The position numbers were made by a program, and so were the translations under genes. Below are positions 1 to 9,509 of a stretch of DNA of 64,000 bases, one piece after another (the first letter of the stretch is position 1; each line of letters begins with the position of its first letter). Origin of the DNA: Nannocystis pusilla (lineage in GTDB: Bacteria > Myxococcota_A > Polyangia > Nannocystales > Nannocystaceae); the NCBI RefSeq assembly GCF_026626665.1, contig NZ_JAPNKE010000002.1, positions 104,501-168,500 of the forward strand, given 5' to 3'. The notes under the pieces were generated by a model. It was given only the letters and a program-made list of their open reading frames with translations, was not told the origin of the DNA and searched no databases.

Positions 1-79
1 TCGCATTCGCCGGGTTCGTGGGTGTCCTTGGCGACGACGAGAGCCTGTCTTGATTGGCCAACCTGGTCGATTGCGAATG

Positions 80-113
80 CGCGCATCGCCGAACGCGCGT
101 TCGGCGATGCGCG
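80..113 (-). terminator. Perfect hairpin just downstream of the carboxylesterase
   Basis: Inverted repeat with 16-bp arms (80-95 and 98-113), GC-rich, lying directly after the esterase stop codon at 118. There is no T-tract, so it is at best an atypical intrinsic terminator or a transcript-end stabiliser. The palindrome is seen directly; the terminator role is inferred from position. Confidence 0.5.
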
Positions 114-117
114 TAGG

Positions 118-1689
118 TCAAGGCTGCGTCGCCCAGAACTCGAGCTGGTGCTCGGTCCGATGATCGACGGGCTGGATGTTGCCCTTGCCGGCCGCCAGCG
201 CCAGCACGTTCGGGGTCGCCGCGGTGAAGCGATCCCAGGTCGGGAGCTGCTCGCCGTTCGGATCGCCGGTGCGGGCGAAGTTCGACCAGTAACGGATCAT
301 CTGCTCCGACAGGCGCAGCCGCGCCGGCGTCAAGGTCGAGCCGTCGCCGAACAGGTACTCGGTGTCGTCGGCGTGCAGCGCTCCGGCGCGCAGCTCGGGC
401 GCAAACGGGAGGTCGTGCTCGCTCGCCTCGGCGAACTCGAAGAAGTAGACCGGGGCGCGCTCGGCGAAGATCGCGTTCTGCTCGGAGGTCGTGCGGGCCC
501 ACAGGCGATCGGTCAGCAATTGCGCCCAGGCCTCGGCCGCCGAGGCGTAGTTTGCCAGCGGGTAGGCGGCCGCGACGGCCTCGGCCTGATCGCCGAAGGC
601 CTTGGCCAGCAGGTCGGGGTATTGCTCGGCGGTGATCGGCGCGCCGGCGAGGTCGTGGAACAGGCCGACGAACAGGCGGTGCTCGTCGCGGGTGTGACCG
701 GCGAGCACCGGCACCGCGCGGAACCGGCCGGCGCGCAGCGCCTCGCCCGGGTTCTCGGGCAGGATCGCGTCGCCGGGCACGTAGGGCTGGAACATGTGCA
801 TGACCGCGGGGACCGCGAGGATCTGCGCGACCGGAAGCTCGCGCAGGCACGCCAGCGCCGTCGCCGGGTCGCCGCAGCCGAGCTGGCCTGCGACGTGGAG
901 GCCGAGCGGCTCCTGCTCGTCCCGCGTGGCCCACAAGATGTAGGGGTCGGCCGGCACGTCCGGGCCCATGCCGCCGGGGACGATGTCCATCAGCGCCTCG
1001 CCGCTGTGCAGGATGACGCGGTGGAACAGCCCGTCGGCGCTCGGCGAGGTCAGATGGGCGGTCGTCGCGGTCGCGCCGTACGACACGCCGAACAGGGTGA
1101 CGTTGTCGGGGTCGCCGCCGAACGCCGCGGCGTTGCGCTGGACCCACTTCAGCGCGAGCTGCTGGTCCTGCAGGCCGAAGGTGCCCGAGCCGTCGAGGCC
1201 GGGGTAGACGAAGTTGCCGAACACGCCGAGGCGGAAGTTGATCGTCACGACCACGACGTCGCCCTCGCTGGCCAGCCTGCGGGCGTCGAACAGGTCGCCG
1301 GCCCCGATCGCGCCGTCGCCGTGGATCCACACCATCACCGGCCGCGACGCGCCGGGTCCGCGCGGGGTGGTGACATTGAGGTACAGACAATCCTCGGTGT
1401 CGCTGGCGATGTCGACGTAGGCGGTGCCGACCTGCGGGCAGCGGTTGCCCGGGCGCGTGGCGTCGCGCAGCTCGGTCCACGCGCTCGCGGGACGCGGGGC
1501 CTGCCAGCGCAGCGCGCCGACCGGGGGCTCGCCGTAGGGGATGCCTTGGAACAGGCGGACCTCGTCGGTCAGCGTGCCGCGCACGCGACCGACGTCGGTC
1601 TCGACGATCGACTCGTCGCTGGTCGAACACGCCGCCAGGGACAGGGCTGCGCCGATTCTCATCCATTGCTTCGTCGCTCTCTGCGTCAT
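118..1689 (-). CDS. Type-B carboxylesterase, predicted lipoprotein
   Basis: A 523-residue alpha/beta hydrolase of the carboxylesterase/cholinesterase family, expected to hydrolyse carboxylic esters outside the cytoplasm. A short hydrophobic N-terminus ends in a lipobox LAAC (Cys about residue 21), suggesting lipid anchoring. Family landmarks are in order: FQGIPYGEPPVGALRW near 47-62, oxyanion region WIHGDG near 121-126, nucleophile elbow GVSYGA with Ser about 203, and a C-terminal ALHADDTEYLFGD segment carrying the likely catalytic His. The elbow is GVSYG rather than the commoner GESAG, so the pocket differs from textbook members. An internal Met (MRIGAALSLAAC) is an equally plausible start. 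It lies 200 bp downstream of the LytTR pair on the same strand and may be a target of it; that link is inference. Confidence 0.85.
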   Translation of the reverse strand: MTQRATKQWMRIGAALSLAACSTSDESIVETDVGRVRGTLTDEVRLFQGIPYGEPPVGALRWQAPRPASAWTELRDATRPGNRCPQVGTAYVDIASDTEDCLYLNVTTPRGPGASRPVMVWIHGDGAIGAGDLFDARRLASEGDVVVVTINFRLGVFGNFVYPGLDGSGTFGLQDQQLALKWVQRNAAAFGGDPDNVTLFGVSYGATATTAHLTSPSADGLFHRVILHSGEALMDIVPGGMGPDVPADPYILWATRDEQEPLGLHVAGQLGCGDPATALACLRELPVAQILAVPAVMHMFQPYVPGDAILPENPGEALRAGRFRAVPVLAGHTRDEHRLFVGLFHDLAGAPITAEQYPDLLAKAFGDQAEAVAAAYPLANYASAAEAWAQLLTDRLWARTTSEQNAIFAERAPVYFFEFAEASEHDLPFAPELRAGALHADDTEYLFGDGSTLTPARLRLSEQMIRYWSNFARTGDPNGEQLPTWDRFTAATPNVLALAAGKGNIQPVDHRTEHQLEFWATQP

Positions 1690-1889
1690 CGCCGGACCTC
1701 GTGTGCGGCGAGGTTAGGCGACGGACCGCGACGCGCCGGCCCGCGCGGGACGAAGGCCGGCGTTCGGGGGACGAACGCGGTCGCTCGTGGGACGGGCGCG
1801 GTCCACGGCGAACGATCGCGGCAGCGCTGGCGGACCGGCAGCTCGACGCCGCCGACGAAGAGCGCCCGACGCTGCGCAGCAGCTCACTC

Positions 1890-2607
1890 TCACGGCAGGC
1901 GGTCGCGGTAGCGCTGGCTCACCGGCAGCTCGACGCCGACGGCGAGGATCGCCCGGTACTCGCCGGCGCCGACGCTGCGCAGCTCCTTGACCGCGTCGAG
2001 GCGGACCGCGTAGGAGCGGTGGATCCGGACGAACACGCGCGGGTCGAGCTGGGCCTCGAGGGCGCTCAGGGTCGTGCGCAGCAGGTGGACCTCCGCGCCG
2101 ACGTGCAGCTCGACGTAGTTGGCGCTGGCCGCCAGCCAGTCGATGCTGGCCGTGGCGACGAAGATCGTCCGCTTGCCGAGAGTGACCGCGACGCGCTCGA
2201 GCCAGGTCGTCACGGCCTCACCCGCGAGCGCGCGCCGGGCCGCCAGCGCCGCCCGCACGCGAGTGAGCGCGGTCGCCAGACGAGCCTCGTCGAACGGTTT
2301 TAAAAGATAATCGATGGCGCCGGTTTCTGAATGCGTCGACGGCGTGGTCGGCGTACGCAGTGACGAACACGATCAGCGGCGCGGGGGTCATGTGGAGCCG
2401 CCGCGCCAGCGCCACGCCGCCGAGGCCCGGCATCTCGACGTCGAGCAGGACGAGGTCGGGCCGCTCGCTGCGGATGGCTTGCAGCGCAGCGTCGGCGTCC
2501 TCGGCCTCGGCCGCGATCACCACGTCGGCGTGATCGGCGAGCAGCGCCCGCAGCCGGCTGCGCGCCAGCGGCTCGTCGTCGGCGATCACGACCCGCAGCG
2601 CCGTCAT
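1890..2607 (-). CDS. LytTR-family response regulator (frame broken at about 2328)
   Basis: N-terminal receiver domain (VVIADDEPLARSR, phosphorylatable Asp in LVLLDVEMPGLGG) followed by a LytTR DNA-binding domain (ANYVELHVG and FVRIHRSYAVRLDAV). The two halves lie in different frames: reading down to TAYADHAVDAF, one extra base at about 2328 must be skipped to continue as ETGAIDYLLKPFDEA, the normal receiver C-terminus. With that correction it is a complete protein of about 239 residues. The ATG overlaps the stop of the sensor kinase upstream (ATGA), so the pair is translationally coupled. The kinase controls it by phosphorylation. I regard the frame break as a probable sequencing indel because both domains are intact. 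Confidence 0.85.
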
Positions 2608-3728
2608 GCCGCCTGCCAGGGCTGGAAGGGGAGCCGCAGCTCGGCCGCAGTGCCGCCGCCGTCGGCCGGGGCGAGCGTGAAGCGGGCCGCCTCGCCGAAC
2701 ATCGCCGTCAGCCGCGCGCGCGTGGTGCCGACGCCGGTCCGTTCGCGGCGCCCGGGCTCGAGGCCGACGCCGTCGTCGTGGACGCGCAGCACCAGAGTCT
2801 CGCCCTCGCGGCGGGCGCCGAGGCTGAGCCGCCCCGGCCCCGGTCGCGGGCCGATCCCGTGGGCGAGGGCGTTCTCGACGAGCGGCTGCAGGAGCATGCC
2901 CGGCACCCGCGCGCCGAGGACAGCCGGATCGACGTCGCGGACGACGGTCAGCCGCGGGCCGAAGCGCATCGCCTGCAGCTCGAGGTAGAGGTCGACCTGC
3001 TCGAGCTCGCGGCGCAGCGGCACCTGACCCTCCGGGCCGGCCTGCTGCGTCAGGCGCAGCAGGTCGCCGAGGCCGACGAGCATCCGCTCGGCGCGCCGCG
3101 GGTCGTCGCGGACGAGCGCGGCGATCCCGTTGAGGGCGTTGAACAGGAAGTGCGGGCGCAGCTCGAGCGACAGGGCGCGCAGGTTGGCCCGCGCCAGCGA
3201 GCGCGCGAGGACCTCGCGCTCGACCCGCTCGTGAGCCCGCTGCAGCACCGCGTGGGCGAGGGTCAGGACGACGAAGCCGGCCGTGCCGCGCATGACGACC
3301 TCGCCGGGCCGCATCTGCGCCGCGATCACGCCCGGGTCGGCGCCGAGCAGCGCGACCGCGAGCAAGAGGAACACGAGGGTGACGACGGCGTCGACCGCGA
3401 CGTAGTCGGCGCACAGCAGCACGCGCAGCAGGCCGTGACGCGCCCGCAGCCCGGGCGTGAGCGGCAGGGCGTCGAACACCCACCACAGCGGCCAGGCAGA
3501 GGCGACGTACACCGCGGCCCCGGCCAGAGCGACGGCGAACATCTGCCAGCTCTCGACGGCGAGCCCGCGGGCCTGGAGCTCCTGCACGGTCGCGTGGGTC
3601 GGGCCGTAGACCATCGCCAGGACGACGCCGACGAACACGAGCCATTGGCCGCGGGTGGTCTGGTGATACACCGAGGGGACGCCCTCGAGCGGTCTGGCGC
3701 CGGCGCGCACGAGCGCAGTGTAACCCAT
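2604..3728 (-). CDS. LytS-type membrane sensor histidine kinase
   Basis: 374 residues with about four hydrophobic segments (roughly 29-45, 62-82, 104-130, 148-162) and then a short His-kinase domain of the LytS/YpdA class: phospho-acceptor motif RPHFLFNALN (His about 193), N-box LVENALAHGI, G-box DDGVGL and a C-terminal ATPase core ending GGGTAAELRLPF. No extracellular sensing domain of any size is visible, so the signal is probably sensed in the membrane. It overlaps by 4 nt the LytTR regulator downstream, its evident partner. Confidence 0.9.
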   Translation of the reverse strand: MGYTALVRAGARPLEGVPSVYHQTTRGQWLVFVGVVLAMVYGPTHATVQELQARGLAVESWQMFAVALAGAAVYVASAWPLWWVFDALPLTPGLRARHGLLRVLLCADYVAVDAVVTLVFLLLAVALLGADPGVIAAQMRPGEVVMRGTAGFVVLTLAHAVLQRAHERVEREVLARSLARANLRALSLELRPHFLFNALNGIAALVRDDPRRAERMLVGLGDLLRLTQQAGPEGQVPLRRELEQVDLYLELQAMRFGPRLTVVRDVDPAVLGARVPGMLLQPLVENALAHGIGPRPGPGRLSLGARREGETLVLRVHDDGVGLEPGRRERTGVGTTRARLTAMFGEAARFTLAPADGGGTAAELRLPFQPWQAA

Positions 3729-4205
3729 GGCGACCCGACCGCGTGCCCGCAGCCCGCAGCGTCATGCGACCGGCTGCGAGCTCGCAGCGACAGCGCGACG
3801 GAGGGCAGCTCCCTGCGCGCTCTCGGTCCACACATCCGGCCCATCGGATCGTACACGACCAGGCTGAACTGCGGCGTGTCGGGACCTCGGGATCCGTCCT
3901 CGGTGCCGCTGGGGCGTCGCAACTCTCGACAAATGCGAACTGTCCGCGACCCCGCGTCGTGACGAGGCCGTCGATGTCTCGCACGACTCCGACGCCGCGA
4001 ACAATCAAGCGTCCCCGCGACGCAGTGCCACGGCGCGCGCAATCCTGCGAAGACGCGAGCACACGACCTGCGACGCAGGGTCGCAAGTCGACCGCACCCC
4101 TCCTGTAAAAAAAAACGGCGGGGCGAGCGCGGCGCCGAATGATCATAGTGCTGCGAAGCGTCGTCGCGGGCGCGCCGCCGGGAGGTGCTCGGTTATCCTC
4201 GCCGG
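3729..4205. other. Intergenic region, divergent promoters likely
   Basis: No convincing gene. It separates the sensor kinase (minus) from the small membrane protein (plus), so it should hold both promoters. A run of nine A at about 4108-4116 is conspicuous in this GC-rich background. I see no repeat or RNA gene. Confidence 0.5.
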
Positions 4206-4568
4206 GTGGAGACGCCTGCCGTTCATCTCGTGCTCTTGGCGAAGTTCGCCGGTGTGATGCTGTTCATCGCCGGTTCGGGCGCCTCGCTGCTGGCGAAGAC
4301 CCGCGAGGAGCGGCGCCGGGCGACGCATCAGATCGCCTCGACGGGGCTGTTCATCGCCTGGTGCGGCGGGTTCGCCCTGGCGACGCTGTCGGCGATCCCG
4401 TTGACCGAGCTGTGGATCTTGCTCGGCCTCGGCCTCTCGCTGGCGGCCCATGTCGTCGTCGTGACCGCGGCCGAGCGCGGGGCCGGGCGCGGGCACGTGA
4501 TCGTATTCGCGGCGCTGATCCTCGGGATCCTCGCCGCGATGATCTTCCGCCCGGTGTTCGGCGCCTGA
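4206..4568 (+). CDS. Small membrane protein of unknown function
   Basis: About 120 residues, mostly hydrophobic, with four probable membrane helices (HLVLLAKFAGVMLFIAGSG; GLFIAWCGGFALATLSAI; LWILLGLGLSLAAHVVVV; VIVFAALILGILAAMIF). A basic loop KTREERRRATHQ follows helix 1. The GTG at 4206 gives a compact start; a GTG at 4185 would add seven residues. A TATCCT hexamer just upstream could be a -10 element. It is convergent with the SDR (gap 3 bp). I do not recognise the family. Confidence 0.6.
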   Translation: METPAVHLVLLAKFAGVMLFIAGSGASLLAKTREERRRATHQIASTGLFIAWCGGFALATLSAIPLTELWILLGLGLSLAAHVVVVTAAERGAGRGHVIVFAALILGILAAMIFRPVFGA

Positions 4569-4571
4569 GCC

Positions 4572-5285
4572 TCAGCTCTCGCGCTGGCCGAGGTTGGCGT
4601 GGATGACCGCGCCGTTGAGCGAGGGCCGCTCGACGCAGAACGCGACGATGTCGGCGACCTCCTCGGGGCTCAGCAGGCGGCCGTACGAGATCATGCCGAG
4701 CACCCGCTGCATCACTTCGGGGCCGAGCGCGCGCAGCGGGTCGAGCAGCGGGGTGTCGACGAAGCCCGGGCACACGCACACCGCGTGGATGCCGGCGCCG
4801 AACAGGTCCTGCACGGTGGCCCGTAGCAGGCCGACCAGCGCGTGCTTGCTGGCGCAGTAGGTGAGGCGGCCGGGCACGCCCTTCTCCGACAGCGTCGAGC
4901 CGATGAAGATCACCGACGAGCCGGGCGCCATCAGCGGCAGCAGGCCCGCGGTCAGCTCGGCCGGGGTGACCACGTTGATCCGCATGGCCTGCTCGCAGGC
5001 GCGGGCGTCGAAGTCGGTGACCGCGTCGGCGATCGGGAAGGCGGCGTTGTGGATCAGGTGGACGCGGCCGCGCGCGCCGACGAGGTCGCGCACGCGCGCG
5101 ATCGCGTCGGCCACGGCCGCGGCCTCGCCGAGGTCGACCGCCAGGTTCTCCACCCCTTCGACGGGACATGGCCGACGGGACAGGTTGATGACGCGCCGGC
5201 CGTCGGCGCGCGAGCGCGCCGCGATCGCCTGACCGATGCCGGCGCTGCCGCCCGTGAGCACCACGGTGTCGGCGGCGGGGCTCAT
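4572..5285 (-). CDS. Short-chain dehydrogenase/reductase, sepiapterin-reductase-like by context
   Basis: 237 residues, classical SDR: cofactor motif TGGSAGIGQA near the N-terminus, NAA motif (HNAAFP) and catalytic Ser...YCASK in GRLTYCASKHAL. It is the last gene of an operon with folE, a QueD-like enzyme and a PTPS-like protein, and its ATG overlaps the preceding stop by 4 nt. In tetrahydrobiopterin synthesis the step after PTPS is a sepiapterin reductase of the SDR family, so a pterin side-chain carbonyl reductase is the best guess. That substrate is inferred from the operon, not visible in the sequence. A 14-nt palindromic unit (5167-5184) lies inside the gene. Confidence 0.8.
   Translation of the reverse strand: MSPAADTVVLTGGSAGIGQAIAARSRADGRRVINLSRRPCPVEGVENLAVDLGEAAAVADAIARVRDLVGARGRVHLIHNAAFPIADAVTDFDARACEQAMRINVVTPAELTAGLLPLMAPGSSVIFIGSTLSEKGVPGRLTYCASKHALVGLLRATVQDLFGAGIHAVCVCPGFVDTPLLDPLRALGPEVMQRVLGMISYGRLLSPEEVADIVAFCVERPSLNGAVIHANLGQRES
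5167..5184. repeat. CATG palindromic unit inside the SDR
   Basis: CATG-GCC-GACG-GGA-CAGG, one 14-nt unit of the dispersed family; imperfect stem GCC/GGA. Confidence 0.6.
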
Positions 5286-5797
5286 GCGCCCCTCCGCCAG
5301 CTCGCGGCGCCGAGCTGGCCCGGGCCCGACGAGACCTTGACCATGAGCGCGTGGATCGGCGCGACCGCGAGGACCTTGCCCTCGTCGACCAGGCGGCCGA
5401 CGAGGTAGCGCGCCAGCTCCTCGACCGTGATGTTGCGGATCGGCAGCACCTGCACGTCGCTGCGCAAGAACGGGATCGCCTGACCGGCGAACTCGGCGTA
5501 CACGTATTCGCCCTCCTCGCGCAGCTTCAGGTGCGGCGAGCGGCCCGGCAGCAGCACCCACTCGTCGAGGCTGTCGCACAGGCGCGTCACGATGCGCTTG
5601 AACTCGGCGTAGTCGCCCATCATCCCGTTGGCGTCGGGCTCGCCGGTGATGCTGACCTGGACCGCGAAGTTGTGGCCGTGCAGCCGCTCGCGCCGGTCGG
5701 CCGAGAAGATCGTGAAGTGCCCCGCGGAGAACTTCATCGCCTCCTTGGACAGCTCGATCGTGATCGGCAGGGGCGCGGGGTCGGTGCTCGCGGTCAT
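5282..5797 (-). CDS. 6-pyruvoyl-tetrahydropterin synthase family protein lacking the catalytic Cys
   Basis: 171 residues of the PTPS/QueD T-fold. The zinc ligands are kept: His in KFSAGHFTIF and the HGH of RLHGHNFAVQV. The Cys that precedes HGH by four residues in active QueD (present in the neighbour as CARLHGH) is replaced by Arg (RERLHGH), and the DHH-like motif reads LDEWVLLPGRS. The C-terminal half keeps ITVEELARYLVGRL. So this is a divergent paralogue that probably handles a different pterin or a different step. It sits 8 nt after the QueD-like gene and overlaps the SDR by 4 nt. Confidence 0.8.
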   Translation of the reverse strand: MTASTDPAPLPITIELSKEAMKFSAGHFTIFSADRRERLHGHNFAVQVSITGEPDANGMMGDYAEFKRIVTRLCDSLDEWVLLPGRSPHLKLREEGEYVYAEFAGQAIPFLRSDVQVLPIRNITVEELARYLVGRLVDEGKVLAVAPIHALMVKVSSGPGQLGAASWRRGA

Positions 5798-5805
5798 CGC
5801 AGGCC

Positions 5806-6189
5806 TCAGGCCGCCGGCGGGCGGTCGTCCTCGTCCTCGCCGCGGTAGATGCAGCCGCAGGTGCAGGTCTCGCGCACGCCGACCTCGCACAGGAGCGGCA
5901 ACGACGGCTTCAGGCGGCGCCAGATCCACCGCGCGAGCAGCTCGCTGGTCGGGTTCTCCAGGCCCTCGACCTCGTTGAGGTAGTGGTGGTCGAGCAGGCG
6001 GTGCAGCGGCTCCCAGGCGACGTCGAGGTCGCCGAGGTCCATGATCCAGCCGGTGTCGGCGCCGACCGGCCCGCGCACGCGCACGTCGATCGCGTACGAG
6101 TGGCCGTGCAGGCGGGCGCACTTGTGGCCGGGCGGGACCGCGGGCAGGCGGTGCGCCGCCTCGAAGTGATAGACGCGGTAGATCTCCAT
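5806..6189 (-). CDS. queD: 6-carboxy/6-pyruvoyl-tetrahydropterin synthase (QueD-like)
   Basis: 127 residues, the length of QueD. All expected residues are present: FEAAHRL (zinc His), KCARLHGHSY (catalytic Cys and the two further zinc His), LDHHYLN and the substrate-binding Glu in CEVGVRETCTCGC. It converts dihydroneopterin triphosphate to a 6-substituted tetrahydropterin. In the queuosine pathway this would be 6-carboxytetrahydropterin, but no queC or queE is nearby, and the SDR neighbour fits biopterin-type chemistry better. The ATG at 6189 has a good ribosome site (AAGGGG). Second gene of the pterin operon. Confidence 0.85.
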   Translation of the reverse strand: MEIYRVYHFEAAHRLPAVPPGHKCARLHGHSYAIDVRVRGPVGADTGWIMDLGDLDVAWEPLHRLLDHHYLNEVEGLENPTSELLARWIWRRLKPSLPLLCEVGVRETCTCGCIYRGEDEDDRPPAA

Positions 6190-6216
6190 CGGCGGCCCCT
6201 TCGCGGCTGCGGCCCG

Positions 6217-6819
6217 CTAGAACATCACCTTGTGGCGGATGAGGTTGAGGAACTCCTGGCGCGTGTTCAGGTTGTCCTGGAACACGCCCACCATCGACGA
6301 GGTCACCGTCCACGAGTTGGGCTTCTGCACCCCGCGCATGATCATGCACATGTGGCTGGCCTCGATGACGACGCCGACGCCGTGCGGCTGCAGCACCTCC
6401 TGGACGGCCTCGGCGATCTGCCGCGTCAGCCGCTCCTGGACCTGCAGGCGGCGGGCGAACATCTCGACCACGCGCGCGAGCTTCGACAGGCCGACGACCT
6501 TGCGGTCGGGGATGTAGCCGATGTGCGCGCGGCCGATGAACGGCAGCATGTGGTGCTCGCACAGGCTGAACATGTCGATGTCGCGGACGAGCACCATCTC
6601 GTCGTGGCCGACGTCGAAGATCGCCCCGTTCAGGATGGTCTCGAGCGACTGGTCGTAGCCGCTGGTGAGGAACCGCAGCGCCTTGGCGACGCGCTCGGGC
6701 GTGCGCTCGAGGCCGTCGCGGGCCGGGCTCTCGCCGACGCCGCGCAGGAGCGTGGCGACGGCGTCCATCATCGGGGGCATGACTGCTTCGGCGGGGGGGC
6801 GGTCTTTGGGATCGGTCAC
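6217..6819 (-). CDS. folE: GTP cyclohydrolase I
   Basis: 200 residues. It carries the FolE signature: [18 protein letters not shown] (zinc Cys and His), [29 protein letters not shown] and [13 protein letters not shown] (second zinc Cys). It converts GTP to 7,8-dihydroneopterin triphosphate, the substrate of the next gene product. First gene of the operon folE-queD-PTPS-SDR. The start is a GTG at 6819 preceded by AGAGG; an internal ATG at 6780 is possible. There is no folate gene (folB, folK, folP) next to it, which supports a role in pterin cofactor rather than general folate supply. Confidence 0.93.
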   Translation of the reverse strand: MTDPKDRPPAEAVMPPMMDAVATLLRGVGESPARDGLERTPERVAKALRFLTSGYDQSLETILNGAIFDVGHDEMVLVRDIDMFSLCEHHMLPFIGRAHIGYIPDRKVVGLSKLARVVEMFARRLQVQERLTRQIAEAVQEVLQPHGVGVVIEASHMCMIMRGVQKPNSWTVTSSMVGVFQDNLNTRQEFLNLIRHKVMF

Positions 6820-6921
6820 CGAGGCCTCTGAGACCTGGAGTCTAGCACCGCGGCGCGGCGGGCTCCAAGGCCCATGCCGCGAGCTTTCGGACGTGAGCGC
6901 CGCGCGTCCCCCGAAGCGAAC

Positions 6922-7881
6922 TCAGCCGACCGGCGCCGGGAAGCAGGTGAACTCGATCTGTCCGTTCACGTCGCCCCAGTTGAGGTTCACCTCGAGCGCC
7001 TCGACCCCCAGCGGCATCAGCACGCGGTTGACGCTGGCGTAGTCGGCCGGCTTGAGATACCCCGCGAACTCCGAGCTGATGTACGCGCCGCCGCCGTGGA
7101 CGGTGACGTACTCGAGCAGCGTCTGCATCTCTTCGTCGGTCGGCTGATCGCCGCCGTCGAACTGGCCCGAGCCCTCGAGGTACATCACGATGTCGTAGTC
7201 GGCCGCGAGCTGGGCCGGGTTGCCGACGTACTGCGGCGGCAGGTGGATGCCCGACGAATCGCCGGGGTAGTTCCAGTTGGCGGGACCGTCGGAGTCGCCC
7301 CAGCCCCACCAGAACAGCTTCGGGTTCGGGTCGGGGCTGCCGGCCAGCCACTCGCGGATCGGGCAGTCGGACTGCTCGTTGAACGGGAGGCTGCTGTCGG
7401 CGGTGGCGATGAAGCGGCCGGGGCCGGCGTTGCCCAGGGCGTAGACGATCTCGCCCTGCAGCTCGGCGGTGGCGAAGGTGTTCTGATTGAGGATCGCCAG
7501 AGTGCCCGACTGCTGCGAATCGATCGTCAAGGCACAATCCACGCACTCGGTCATGCCGACGTCGGGCATCGCCCCGAGGTCGAACTTCGCCGCGCCGGTG
7601 GTCGTCGCCGGCCCGGTGCTCGTGCTCGACGCGTCGGTGGTGGTCGGCCCGGTGGTGAGCCCCGCGCTCGTCGAGGTGCCGGTGCCGTCGTCGCTGGTGC
7701 CGGTGGTCGCGTCGCCGGTGGTCGTCGTGGCCGGCGGCGCGGTGGTCGGCCCGGGGACGCTGGTGATGCCGGCGGTGGCGCTGGCGCTGTCGCGACCGTC
7801 GTCGCCGCAGGCCGCGAGCAGCCCCAGCACCGCGCCGGCGAGGCGGCAGAACGGGATTCCGCGCGTGATAAGGGAGTGCAT
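6922..7881 (-). CDS. Lipoprotein with Thr/Ser/Gly linker, unknown function
   Basis: 319 residues. Signal peptide with lipobox LLAAC (GLLAACGDDG), then about 75 residues almost entirely of Thr, Ser, Gly, Ala and Pro, and then a globular domain of about 230 residues. The globular part contains several Cys (ECVDCALT, DCPIREW, FTCFPAP), YDIVMYLEGSGQFDGGD and TVHGGGAYISSEFAGYL. The latter resembles the pattern of Rossmann-like 'unveil and display' domains that report a string of days or states, but I cannot name a family. The linker architecture is shared with the CotH lipoprotein at 53873 and is common in Nannocystis-type surface proteins. Confidence 0.75.
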   Translation of the reverse strand: MHSLITRGIPFCRLAGAVLGLLAACGDDGRDSASATAGITSVPGPTTAPPATTTTGDATTGTSDDGTGTSTSAGLTTGPTTTDASSTSTGPATTTGAAKFDLGAMPDVGMTECVDCALTIDSQQSGTLAILNQNTFATAELQGEIVYALGNAGPGRFIATADSSLPFNEQSDCPIREWLAGSPDPNPKLFWWGWGDSDGPANWNYPGDSSGIHLPPQYVGNPAQLAADYDIVMYLEGSGQFDGGDQPTDEEMQTLLEYVTVHGGGAYISSEFAGYLKPADYASVNRVLMPLGVEALEVNLNWGDVNGQIEFTCFPAPVG

Positions 7882-8083
7882 GCGGGCACAGTACGCGGCG
7901 CCCGAGCCCGTCACAAGCGTCGCGCGCGGCGCGCGAGAGCGGCGGGCGCGGGCCCGGGCGGCCGCGCTCGCAAGCGCGTGCGGACGGCTGTACGGGCCGC
8001 TGCAGGCCACTGTTGCCGAACGGACAACAGCGCGTTGCACTGTCCTGGCTTACGCGCGCGCTCCGGCTGCATACTCGAGCGTG

Positions 8084-9133
<1,050 letters not shown>

Positions 9134-9153
9134 AGCGGTCGTGATCGAGGCGT

Positions 9154-9498
9154 TCACGCCGGCGGGCCGAGAGGGGCAGCGCCGGCGTCGTCGGCCCGGG
9201 CTTCGGCAGCGGCGAGCTGGCGACGACGGAGCTCGCGGCGAATGTGGCGTTCGATCAGCCCCATGCCCAGATACGGCGCCAGCGTGTTGACGACGACGAA
9301 CAGGGCCAAGGAGATCGGCCACCGCATCACGAGGTAGAAGAGCACGAGCGTCCACGGGAGCGTCACCGACAGCACGATCGGCAGGACCAGGCGCTGCCGC
9401 TCGGGGTCGTTCCAGAACCACACCGTCGGCAGGAAGCCCAGCCGCTGCGGCCGATCCAGCAGGTGACGGCGAGCCGAGGGGATGGGGGCCGGTTGCAC
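9154..9498 (-). CDS. Small two-helix membrane protein
   Basis: 114 residues with two adjacent hydrophobic helices (LVLPIVLSVTLPWTLVLFYL and ISLALFVVVNTLAPYLGMGL) and a charged C-terminal helix rich in Arg and Glu. The GTG start at 9498 is supported by GAGGAG seven bases upstream; it lies 11 nt after the stop of the next gene, so the two form an operon. Function unknown. Confidence 0.65.
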   Translation of the reverse strand: MQPAPIPSARRHLLDRPQRLGFLPTVWFWNDPERQRLVLPIVLSVTLPWTLVLFYLVMRWPISLALFVVVNTLAPYLGMGLIERHIRRELRRRQLAAAEARADDAGAAPLGPPA

Positions 9499-9509
9499 GC
9501 TGGATCTCC

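Noticed and set aside
22..1911. Long open frame on the plus strand opposite the carboxylesterase
   Set aside because: Antisense frame with Arg/Gly/Ala-rich, family-free product; typical shadow of a high-GC gene on the other strand.
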